Shown: positions 6,472-14,054 of the stretch, piece by piece
Layout: every line of letters begins with the position of its first letter
How positions within the stretch are numbered: position 1 is the stretch's first letter
Source of the DNA: Jiangellaceae bacterium
GTDB lineage: Bacteria > Actinomycetota > Actinomycetes > Jiangellales > Jiangellaceae
Assembly (NCBI GenBank): GCA_030146385.1
Contig: JASLBX010000354.1
Location: 1-15,224, forward strand
DNA length: 15,224 nucleotides
Direction: 5' to 3'
The notes under the pieces: generated by a model
Told to the model about the DNA's origin: nothing
The model's input: the letters and a program-made list of their open reading frames with translations, nothing else
Database searches by the model: none
Position numbers and translations under genes: made by a program

Positions 6472-8142
6472 GTGACGGACGCCCACGCTCCCCAGAACAC
6501 CATCGACGCGATTGCCGAGGCATACGTCGATGCTGTCGTTGCCATCGACCCGTACGAAGCAACCTATGTCGGCATCGCCGGCCACGATGCCGAGAGCACC
6601 GATCTGTCGCCCGACGGGTTCGCCGAGCGGGCCGCCCTCGCCTGGCAGACGCTCTCCCGCCTCGAGACCGCCGCCGCCCGTGACGAGCGGGAGCGCGTCG
6701 CCGGCGAGGCCATGCGCGAGCGCCTCGGCTTGCAGCTGGAGATGCACGAGGCGGGGCTCGACCGCTCGCTGAACAACGTCACCTCGCCCATGCACTGGGT
6801 TCGCGAAGTTTTCGACCTCATGCCCATCGCGACCGACGAGCACTGGGCCAACGTCGAGACCAGGCTGCGCGCCGTTCCTGACGCTCTCGCTGCCTACCAG
6901 CGGACTCTGCAGTCCGACATCGCTTCCGGCCTACCTCCGGCGACTCGCCAGGTGGCCGAGGTCGTCGTCCAGGCCAGGCGCGTGGCCAAGAGTTTCTTCA
7001 GCTCGCTCGTCGCACCCGCACCGGACGCGATGCGCGCCTCGCTCGGCGACGCTGCCGGCATCGCCTCTGGCGCGTTCGCCGATTTCGCGGACTACCTCGC
7101 GAGCGAGATCGCCCCCAAGGCTCGCGCGCACGACCCGGTCGGCCGCGACGTGTACCGGGTGGCCAGCCGCTACTTCCTCGGTGCCGAGGTCGACCTGGAC
7201 GAGACGTACGCCTGGGGGCTCGATGAGCTCAACCGGATCGAGAGCGAAATGGCCAGGGTTGCGGCCCAGATATCCGGGGGCGGCGACGTCGACGACGCGA
7301 TAAAGGTTCTGGACGCTGATCCCGCGCGAACCGTCTCGAGCGTCGAGGCGCTCCGAATCTGGATGCAGCGGCTCTCCGACCGCACCATCGCCGCACTCGC
7401 CGACACACATTTCCACATCCCGGAGCCGATCCGCACGCTCGAGTGCAAGATCGCACCGACCAACGACGGCGTCATGTACTACACGGGTCCGAGCGAAGAC
7501 TTCTCCCGGCCCGGCCGCATGTGGTGGTCCGTCCCTGAAGGCCTGGAACAGCTCACCACCTGGCGCGAGACAACAACCGTGTTCCACGAGGGCGTCCCCG
7601 GCCATCACCTGCAGGTCGCCCAGGCCGTCCTCCAGCGAGATGTGCTGAACCGCTGGCAGCGGATGATGTGCTGGTGCTCAGGCCACGGCGAGGGCTGGGC
7701 GCTGTACGCTGAGCGCCTGATGGACGAGCTCGGCTTCCTGGACGACCCCGCGGACCGGCTCGGCTTCCTCGACGCGCAGGCATTGCGAGCCGCCCGGGTG
7801 GTGCTCGACCTCGGCTTGCACCTCGAACTGGATGTGCCTGATCAGCTTGTACGTCAGGACGGGCTCCCGTCCGGGCGGTGGACACCCGAGGCCGCGTGGG
7901 ACTTCATGCGCAAGCACATCCGCCAGGACGAACAGATCCTCAGGTTCGAGCTGAACCGCTACCTCGGCTGGCCGGGCCAGGCACCGTCGTACAAGATCGG
8001 CGAGCGCATCTGGCTCGAAGCCCGTGAGGACGCCCGGCGCCGCAAGGGTGGCGCGTTCGACCTCAAGGAATTCCACCGCGCCGCCCTCGATCTCGGCGCG
8101 CTCGGGCTCGATCCGCTGAAGGCCGCGCTCGCAAGGCTGTGA
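6472..8142 (+). CDS. DUF885 family protein, putative zinc metallopeptidase
   Basis: A 556-residue protein of the DUF885 family, made mostly of helices. It carries the family's metal-site motif HEGVPGHH (residues 372-379), a variant of the gluzincin HExxH helix, followed about 25-30 residues later by GHGEGWALYAERLMDELG, whose Glu residues would complete the zinc site. These are seen; peptidase activity is inferred, and substrates of DUF885 proteins are generally unknown. No signal peptide or membrane segment is visible, so it is probably cytoplasmic. The frame is open to GTG 6451, but GTG 6472 is chosen because the -10 box TAGGGT lies at 6459-6464, inside the longer reading. It sits between accE and maf with its own promoter and with gaps on both sides, so no functional link to the carboxylase is implied. 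Confidence 0.92.
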   Translation: MTDAHAPQNTIDAIAEAYVDAVVAIDPYEATYVGIAGHDAESTDLSPDGFAERAALAWQTLSRLETAAARDERERVAGEAMRERLGLQLEMHEAGLDRSLNNVTSPMHWVREVFDLMPIATDEHWANVETRLRAVPDALAAYQRTLQSDIASGLPPATRQVAEVVVQARRVAKSFFSSLVAPAPDAMRASLGDAAGIASGAFADFADYLASEIAPKARAHDPVGRDVYRVASRYFLGAEVDLDETYAWGLDELNRIESEMARVAAQISGGGDVDDAIKVLDADPARTVSSVEALRIWMQRLSDRTIAALADTHFHIPEPIRTLECKIAPTNDGVMYYTGPSEDFSRPGRMWWSVPEGLEQLTTWRETTTVFHEGVPGHHLQVAQAVLQRDVLNRWQRMMCWCSGHGEGWALYAERLMDELGFLDDPADRLGFLDAQALRAARVVLDLGLHLELDVPDQLVRQDGLPSGRWTPEAAWDFMRKHIRQDEQILRFELNRYLGWPGQAPSYKIGERIWLEAREDARRRKGGAFDLKEFHRAALDLGALGLDPLKAALARL

Positions 8143-8172
8143 GAACGCGGTCGAGCGCAACCGCCACTCGTG

Positions 8173-8230
8173 TTGATCATGGCGGATCCGTGGCATCTGT
8201 CGCTCGGGTACCACGGTCTCCCATGATCAA
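8173..8230. repeat. Nested palindromic element between DUF885 gene and maf
   Basis: Outer arms TTGATCATGG (8173-8182) and CCATGATCAA (8221-8230) are perfect 10-bp inverted repeats. Inside them a second perfect pair, CCGTGG (8188-8193) and CCACGG (8211-8216), is arranged in the same axis, so the 58-nt segment can fold into one interrupted hairpin. It starts 30 bp after the DUF885 stop and ends 16 bp before the maf -10 box. It may be a terminator or a copy of a dispersed REP-like element. The AT-rich TTGATCA arms stand out in this GC-rich region. Confidence 0.75.
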
Positions 8231-8246
8231 TGCATCAGAGCAGCGA

Positions 8247-8252
8247 TAAGGT
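8247..8252 (+). promoter_or_regulatory. -10 box for leaderless maf transcript
   Basis: TAAGGT (TANNNT) ends 8 nt before GTG 8261 and no Shine-Dalgarno is present. The -35 position would fall in the right arm of the palindromic element, whose formation could affect transcription. Confidence 0.45.
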
Positions 8253-8260
8253 CGCGTGCT

Positions 8261-8902
8261 GTGACTGTGCTCGTTCTCGCATCGTCCTCGCCGGCCCGCC
8301 TCTCGATACTGCGGTCCGCCGGCGTCGAGCCGCAGGTCATCGTGTCCGGCGTCGACGAGGACGCAGTGCTCGCGGCAGCGGTCGCACAGCGCGGCAAGCT
8401 CACGCCCGCCGAGACGTCACTGCTGCTCGCCCGCGCCAAGGCAGAGGCCGTTCAGGCCGCGGACGCACTGGTACTCGGCTGCGACTCCGTGCTTGAACTG
8501 GACGGCGAGACGTACGGCAAGCCCGCAGACGCGGCCGATGCGGTGCAGAGGTGGAAGGCCATGCGTGGCCGGTCCGGCGTCCTGCACACCGGGCACTGGC
8601 TGATCGACCACCGCGCCGCGTCCGGCCAAATGAGCGCCCGACACACCAGGATGACCGGCGACGTCGCCTCCACGACGGTCCACTTCGCAGACATCACCGA
8701 CGAGGAGATCGAGGCGTACGTGGCGACTGGCGAGCCACTCCTCGTCGCCGGCGCGTTCAAGATCGACGGCCTCGGCGGTCCATACGTCACCGGCGTCGAA
8801 GGCGACCACCACACCGTTGTGGGGCTCTCCCTGCCGCTGCTCCGCACCCTGCTGGCCGAGCTAGGCGTCCAGTGGCACGACCTGTGGACGTCGGTCCGGT
8901 AA
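8261..8902 (+). CDS. maf: Maf family nucleotide pyrophosphatase
   Basis: Maf/YhdE-type enzymes hydrolyse dTTP, UTP or modified nucleotides to the monophosphate and are linked to house-cleaning of nucleotide pools and to septum control. The 213-residue protein has the family's N-terminal block LVLASSSPARLSILRSAGV (4-22), the catalytic-Asp block LGCDSVLELDGETYGKP (72-88, Asp75), the RWKAMRGRSGVLHTG segment and the C-terminal LVAGAFKIDGLGGPYVTGVEG block. Start GTG 8261 is supported by TAAGGT 8 nt upstream and by the family start. In Mycobacterium and Streptomyces maf follows accE; here it is separated from accE only by the DUF885 gene, so the conserved neighbourhood is still visible. It ends 15 bp before the convergent propeller pseudogene. 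Confidence 0.93.
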   Translation: MTVLVLASSSPARLSILRSAGVEPQVIVSGVDEDAVLAAAVAQRGKLTPAETSLLLARAKAEAVQAADALVLGCDSVLELDGETYGKPADAADAVQRWKAMRGRSGVLHTGHWLIDHRAASGQMSARHTRMTGDVASTTVHFADITDEEIEAYVATGEPLLVAGAFKIDGLGGPYVTGVEGDHHTVVGLSLPLLRTLLAELGVQWHDLWTSVR

Positions 8903-8916
8903 GCGCTCCCGAGCGC
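8903..8916. terminator. Short hairpin between maf and convergent pseudogene
   Basis: GCGCT-CCCG-AGCGC forms a perfect 5-bp stem with a 4-nt loop immediately after the maf stop. It has no T run; it is a weak bidirectional terminator candidate. Confidence 0.35.
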
Positions 8917-8917
8917 G

Positions 8918-9407
8918 TCAGAACCGGATGACGACAAGCCGATCAGTGGCCGACTCCGGAGCCCACAGCTCGCCGTCCCGGCCGTGCAGTTGCCGTACCG
9001 TCCGGCCGAGTCCGACCACACCCGGCGGGCGCCCTGGCCCTCGGTCGGCGGCTCGATCACCGTGGCCTCGCCCGACTCGAGATCGACCTGCGCGAGGTAA
9101 CTGCCGGCGAGCGAGACGAAGTAGATGTCGCCCGCAGGCGTCGACGTGATTCCGTACGGACCGCGGCCAAGCGAGACGTGCCGGGTCTCACCGCTGGCCC
9201 GGTCGAGGTAGCCGAGCTCGCCGGACCATTGTGCGGTGTACCAGACCCCGCCGTCGACGGCCGGTGCGGCTCGGTCGTCGGCGGCGCGGACGTGGCTGGC
9301 TGCGTCCCGTCCGGCGGCGCGCCCTGGGGACCGTCATCTGCGCAGGCAGAAATCGTCAGCGCCACACTCAGTGCGACGCCCAGCGGCCCGAGTACGTTAG
9401 CCATCAC
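8918..9407 (-). pseudogene. Decayed lipoprotein beta-propeller gene, streptogramin lyase (Vgb)-like
   Basis: Three frames must be joined to read this leftward gene. Frame A starts at GTG 9407 or ATG 9404 and gives a lipoprotein signal, GVALSVALTISAC, with the lipobox Cys followed by a Pro/Thr/Ser linker. Frame B, entered around 9270, reads AVDGGVWYTAQWSGELGYLD, then GPYGITSTPAGDIYFVSLAG and a stretch ending RRVWSDSAGR near 9000. These are typical blades of the virginiamycin B lyase-like propeller family. Frame C reads TVRQLHGRDGELWAPESATD then RLVVIRF and a stop at 8920-8918, matching the family's C-terminal end. Between SAGR and TVRQL the intact family has, by my recollection, roughly 60 or more additional residues, so an internal deletion plus at least two frame changes seem to have occurred. 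No Shine-Dalgarno or TANNNT box precedes the start. A functional product is very unlikely. The family assignment is from motif recognition and is less certain than the frame breaks. Confidence 0.75.
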
Positions 9408-9425
9408 AACATGTTGGAGACACGG

Positions 9426-9441
9426 CGGTGCTGCCGCACCG
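9426..9441 (+). promoter_or_regulatory. Hairpin in the leader of the PLP decarboxylase gene
   Basis: CGGTGC-TGCC-GCACCG is a perfect 6-bp stem with a 4-nt loop, ending 9 nt before the Shine-Dalgarno AGGGGG (9451-9456). It may affect translation or be incidental. A palindrome CAACATGTTG lies just upstream at 9407-9416, and TACGTT at 9393-9398 is a weak -10 candidate. Confidence 0.3.
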
Positions 9442-9463
9442 GTTCAGCGTAGGGGGACGTCGC

Positions 9464-10840
<1,377 letters not shown>

Positions 10841-10874
10841 CGCTCGTGGGGGGGTGGGCCGTCCGGCCGAGACT

Positions 10875-10890
10875 CCCGTGACTAGACGGG
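10875..10890. terminator. Hairpin between convergent decarboxylase and carboxylase genes
   Basis: CCCGT-GACTAG-ACGGG forms a 5-bp stem with a 6-nt loop, 35 nt after the decarboxylase stop and overlapping the last codons and stop of the second beta subunit gene. A run of seven G (10848-10854) lies upstream. It is a weak bidirectional terminator candidate. Confidence 0.3.
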
Positions 10891-12414
10891 TGGGACGCCG
10901 TGCCGGCGGTCGGAGAACCGGCGATCCTTGGTGGCTGCCGCCGCAAGCCGGGCGACAAGTTCGTCACGCAGCGCCTCGGGCTCCACGATGGCGTCGATGA
11001 TCAGGTCGGACGCGAGCCGCAGGATGTCGATGTCAGCCTCGTACTCTTCGCGGAGCCCGGCGACATAGGCGGCCCGCTCCGCCTCGTCCTCAATGGCGGC
11101 AATCTTGTTGAAGTAGACGGCGTTGACGGCCGCCTCCGGGCCCATGACCGCGATCTTCGCTGTGGGCAGCGCGATACACGCGTCCGGACCGAATCCCGGC
11201 CCGCACATGGCGTAGAGCCCTGCGCCGTACGCCTTGCGGACGATCACCGACACAGTCGGGACGGTGGCCTCGGAGACCGCTGTGACCATTTTCGCGCCGT
11301 GGCGGATGATGCCCTGCTTCTCAACCTCAGAACCGATCATGAAGCCTGGCACGTCGGCCAGGTAGATCAGCGGGATGTTGAACGCATCGCAGAGCCAGAT
11401 GAACCGCGCCGCCTTGTCGGCGGAGTCGACGAACAGCACCCCGCCCTTGACCGCCGGCTGGTTGGCGACGATCCCAACGACCTGGCCCTCGAGCAGCCCG
11501 AACCCGGTTACGAGCTCAGGCGCGAACAGTGGCTTGACCTCGAAGAACGAGTCCTCGTCGAGGATGCCGTCGATGACCGCGCGGATGTCGTAGCCGGCCG
11601 CCTCCTCGGCCGGGACGGCATCCCTCGTCAGCGCCTTCGCCGGACCAGCGGCGTCGTACGACGGCGGATCGGCCCGCCAGTTGCCCGGCACATACGAGAA
11701 GTAGGCCTTGGCCAGATCGATGGCCTCGGCATCGTCTGCCGCCAGGTTGTCGCCGCAGCCGGAGACGGTCGCATGCATCCGGGCGCCGCCCATCTCCTCC
11801 AGCGTCACCTTCTCGCCGACGACCATCTCCGCCATCCGCGGCGAACCCAGGTACATCGATGCGTTGCCCTCGACCATGAACACGACATCGCAGAAGGACG
11901 GGATGTACGCTCCCCCGGCCGCGCTCGGACCGAACAGGCAGCAGATCTGCGGTACCTTGCCGGAAAGCGCCACCTGGTTGTGAAATATCCGGCCGGCGCC
12001 GCGCCGCCCTGGGAACAGCTCGACCTGGTCAGTGATCCGCGCGCCCGCGCTATCGATGAACCAGAAGATCGGCAGCTCGTCCCGCAGCGCAATCTCGGTG
12101 GCCCGGACGATCTTCTCGACGGTTCGGGCACCCCAGGAGCCGGCCTTCACCGTCGGGTCGTTGGCAACCACGAGCGCCGGGCGGCCGTCGACCAGTCCGC
12201 GCCCGGTGATGACCCCGTCGGCCGGCAGGCCGGTGGCCTGGGCGTTGGCCAACTGGCCGTCCTCGACGAGCGTCCCGTCGTCGAACAGCAGTGCCAGCCG
12301 GTCGCGGACGTACAGCTTGTTCTGGGAGGCGAGCTTGGCCGCCGCCTTCTCGGGCGGTCGCAGCGTAGCCTCACGGGCGGCTGCGACGTCCTTGAAGTGG
12401 TCGTGGGCGCTCAT
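10882..12414 (-). CDS. Acyl-CoA carboxylase beta subunit, methylcrotonyl-type context
   Basis: A 510-residue carboxyltransferase subunit. Seen: N-domain FIDSAGARITDQ (119-130) and SAAGGAYIPSFCD (164-176), then LGSPRMAEMVVGEKVTLEEMGGARMH; C-domain RKAYGAGLYAMCGPGFGPDA (393-412) and LPTAKIAVMGPEAAVN. At the acyl-specificity position occupied by Asp421 in the PccB-type gene of this window it has Tyr401 (GAGLYAM). GAG-x-Y-(G/A)-M resembles methylcrotonyl-CoA carboxylase-type beta subunits, so branched-chain unsaturated acyl-CoA is a reasonable guess, but other substrates are possible. ATG 12414 lies 10 bp after the stop of the acyl-CoA dehydrogenase gene, so the two are an operon; its Shine-Dalgarno is weak (TAGG). 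No alpha subunit lies in the same operon; the likely partner is accA, in the divergent transcript. Control by the LiuR-like regulator is inferred from the shared operator region. Confidence 0.9.
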   Translation of the reverse strand: MSAHDHFKDVAAAREATLRPPEKAAAKLASQNKLYVRDRLALLFDDGTLVEDGQLANAQATGLPADGVITGRGLVDGRPALVVANDPTVKAGSWGARTVEKIVRATEIALRDELPIFWFIDSAGARITDQVELFPGRRGAGRIFHNQVALSGKVPQICCLFGPSAAGGAYIPSFCDVVFMVEGNASMYLGSPRMAEMVVGEKVTLEEMGGARMHATVSGCGDNLAADDAEAIDLAKAYFSYVPGNWRADPPSYDAAGPAKALTRDAVPAEEAAGYDIRAVIDGILDEDSFFEVKPLFAPELVTGFGLLEGQVVGIVANQPAVKGGVLFVDSADKAARFIWLCDAFNIPLIYLADVPGFMIGSEVEKQGIIRHGAKMVTAVSEATVPTVSVIVRKAYGAGLYAMCGPGFGPDACIALPTAKIAVMGPEAAVNAVYFNKIAAIEDEAERAAYVAGLREEYEADIDILRLASDLIIDAIVEPEALRDELVARLAAAATKDRRFSDRRHGVPPV

Positions 12415-12424
12415 GAGGCTGAAC

Positions 12425-13588
12425 CTACTCGACCGGCAGGCCGAGGCCGCGGGCGATCAGGATGCGCTGGATCTCGCTCGTCCCCTCGCCGATCTCCAAG
12501 ATCTTCGCGTCGCGGTAGAACCGCGCCACCGGATACTCCTCCATGAACCCGTACCCACCGTGAACCTGCGTGGCAATCCGGGTTGCCGTGACGGCCGACT
12601 CCGTCGCGTACAGCTTGGCGACGGCTGCCGCCTGCTTGATCTCCGCAGAGGGACGTCCGGCGTCGCGGAGCAAGGCGGCCTTGTAGGTGAGCATCCGCGC
12701 CGCCTCGGCCATCACCTGCAGGTCGGCGATCTGGAACGCCACGCCCTGCTTGCTTCCGATCGGGGCGCCGAACGCGGTGCGCTCGTTCGCGTACGCCACA
12801 GAGGCGTCCACCATGGCCTGGATGCACCCGACGGAGAGGGCGGCGATCGCGATCCGGCCGTCGTCCAGCGTCGCCAGGAACTGGGAGAAGCCTTTCCCCC
12901 GCTCTCCGAGCAGGTGGTCGGCCGGCACCCGGCAGTTCTCGAAGGTCAACGGGTGGGTGTCCGATGCGCGCCAGCCGAGCTTGTCGTACGCCGGCTCGAC
13001 GGTGAAACCGGGCGTTCCGGACGGGACGATGATCGCCGAGATCTCCGGCTTGCCGTCGTCCGTAGTACCGGTCCGGGCCGTGACCGTCACGCACGAGGTG
13101 ATCGACGTCCCCGAGTTGGTGATGAACTGCTTGGCCCCGTCGATGACCCACTCGTCGCCGTCCAGGGTCGCGCGCGTGGCCGTCGCGCCGGCGTCCGAAC
13201 CCGAGCCCGGCTCGGTCAGTCCGAAGCCGGCCAGCGAACGTCCGGCGACGAGGTCGGGGAGCCAGCGCTGCTTTTGCTCGTCGGTGCCGTAGTTGAGGAT
13301 CGGCGTGATGCCCAGGCCGACGGCCGCCTCGAGCGTGATGCCGAGCGACTGGTCGACGCGGCCGATCTCCTCGATGGCGACGCACAGACTGGTGAAGTCA
13401 CCCCCGCCGCCGAACTCCTCTGGCGCGGTGAGCCCGAAGATGCCCAGCTCACCCATCTGGCGAACGACGTCGACTGGGAAGGAGTGCTCGCGGTCCCAGC
13501 CGGCTGCGTGAGGCGCGATCTCGGCCGCCGCGAACTCGCGGACGACCTTGCGGAAGGTCTCGTGCTCTGGCGAGAGTTCGAACGTCAT
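12425..13588 (-). CDS. Acyl-CoA dehydrogenase (short/branched-chain type)
   Basis: An FAD enzyme that introduces a 2,3-double bond into acyl-CoA and passes electrons to ETF. The 387-residue protein is full length and has both family signatures: GFGLTEPGSGSDAGA (121-135) with FITNSG, and the C-terminal QVHGGYGFMEEYPVARFYRDAK (341-362) followed by ILEIGEGTSEIQR. The catalytic base is seen at the usual place, Glu368 in IGEGTSE. True isovaleryl-CoA dehydrogenases usually have Ala there and place the base in helix G instead; here the helix G position is Gly244 (LDDGR). This argues for a SCAD or 2-methyl-branched-type enzyme despite the Liu-like neighbourhood. ATG 13588 is preceded by GAAGGG and AGGA. 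It is first gene of the leftward operon and faces the MerR gene across a palindromic operator. Confidence 0.93.
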   Translation of the reverse strand: MTFELSPEHETFRKVVREFAAAEIAPHAAGWDREHSFPVDVVRQMGELGIFGLTAPEEFGGGGDFTSLCVAIEEIGRVDQSLGITLEAAVGLGITPILNYGTDEQKQRWLPDLVAGRSLAGFGLTEPGSGSDAGATATRATLDGDEWVIDGAKQFITNSGTSITSCVTVTARTGTTDDGKPEISAIIVPSGTPGFTVEPAYDKLGWRASDTHPLTFENCRVPADHLLGERGKGFSQFLATLDDGRIAIAALSVGCIQAMVDASVAYANERTAFGAPIGSKQGVAFQIADLQVMAEAARMLTYKAALLRDAGRPSAEIKQAAAVAKLYATESAVTATRIATQVHGGYGFMEEYPVARFYRDAKILEIGEGTSEIQRILIARGLGLPVE

Positions 13589-13617
13589 TGTCCTGGCCCT
13601 TCTCTTACGCTTACGTT
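13588..13617 (+). promoter_or_regulatory. Putative promoter of liuR-accA
   Basis: TTGTCC (13588-13593) and TACGTT (13612-13617) are 18 nt apart on the plus strand, with the -10 inside the left half of the palindrome. Transcription would start near 13624, leaving a leader of about 26 nt that contains GGGGAGG (13638-13644), 5 nt before GTG 13650. Confidence 0.4.
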
Positions 13618-13625
13618 AACGTAAG
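13610..13625. promoter_or_regulatory. Perfect 16-bp palindromic operator, probable LiuR-like site
   Basis: CTTACGTTAACGTAAG is a perfect palindrome placed between the divergent acyl-CoA dehydrogenase (start 13588) and MerR regulator (start 13650), 21 and 24 bp from their start codons. An additional CTTACG half-site (13604-13609) abuts it on the left. MerR-family regulators bind dyads of this size in their own promoter region, so autoregulation and control of both divergent units is the natural reading. Confidence 0.8.
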
Positions 13626-13647
13626 CCCTGTAGCCGCGGGGAGGCAA
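13618..13647 (-). promoter_or_regulatory. Putative promoter of the acyl-CoA dehydrogenase operon
   Basis: On the minus strand TTGCCT (13647-13642) and TACGTT (13623-13618) are 18 nt apart, with the -10 in the right half of the palindrome. It is the near mirror image of the liuR promoter, so the two would overlap and a dimer on the palindrome would cover both -10 boxes. Confidence 0.4.
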
Positions 13648-13649
13648 GT

Positions 13650-14054
13650 GTGCAGACGTGGACGATCAGCGAGCTGGCTGATGATTTCGGCGTTACGCTG
13701 CGGACCATCCGGTTCTACGAGGAGAACGGGCTGCTCAACCCAGAGCGGCGCGGCCGGCAGCGGATCTTCCACAACCGCGACCGCGTCCGACTGGCCTTGG
13801 TGCTGCGTGGCAAGCGGCTCGGCTTCCCGCTGGACGAAATCAAGAAGATCGTCGGTATGTACGACGCGGAGCCCGGCGAGGTGGGCCAGTTGCGCTATCT
13901 GCTCGACCAGATCAGCATCCGCCGCGACGAGTTGGAGCAGCGCCGGAAGGACATCGAGGAGACCCTTGCCGAGCTGGACGACCTGGAGCGCCGGTGTCGC
14001 GTTGATTTGACCCGGCTAAGCTCCGGACTGCCAGAAGTAGGAGAGGACGCGTGA
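13650..14054 (+). CDS. liuR: MerR-family transcriptional regulator, LiuR-like
   Basis: A 134-residue regulator. Residues 4-70 form the MerR winged helix-turn-helix: TISELADDFGVTLRTIRFYEENGLL, then the wing RRGRQRIFHNRDRVRLALVLRGKRLGFPLDEI. Residues 75-115 form the dimerising coiled coil (QISIRRDELEQRRKDIEETL). The phrase LVLRGKRLGFPLDEIKKIV-x(2)-YDAEPGE is what I recognise from LiuR, regulator of leucine/isovalerate catabolic genes. No cysteine cluster for metal sensing is seen, only one Cys near residue 116, so an acyl-CoA-type ligand is more likely than a metal. GTG 13650 is supported by GGGGAGG 5 nt upstream. Its stop overlaps the accA start by 4 bp, so the two are translationally coupled. 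The palindrome at 13610-13625 is its likely target. Confidence 0.88.
   Translation: MQTWTISELADDFGVTLRTIRFYEENGLLNPERRGRQRIFHNRDRVRLALVLRGKRLGFPLDEIKKIVGMYDAEPGEVGQLRYLLDQISIRRDELEQRRKDIEETLAELDDLERRCRVDLTRLSSGLPEVGEDA

Noticed and set aside
8452..9060. Minus-strand open frame of 202 codons across maf
   Set aside because: Only its first ~20 codons (the RRVWSDSAGR part) are real pseudogene sequence; the rest is antisense to maf after a frame break.
10848..10858. G-rich run as a G-quadruplex or rho-independent element
   Set aside because: Only one long G run plus one GGG nearby; not four tracts, so no quadruplex claim is supported.
10900..13624. Two long plus-strand open frames (10900-12546 and 12032-13624)
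   Set aside because: Both are antisense to the firmly identified carboxylase and dehydrogenase genes, overlap each other and show no recognisable domain.
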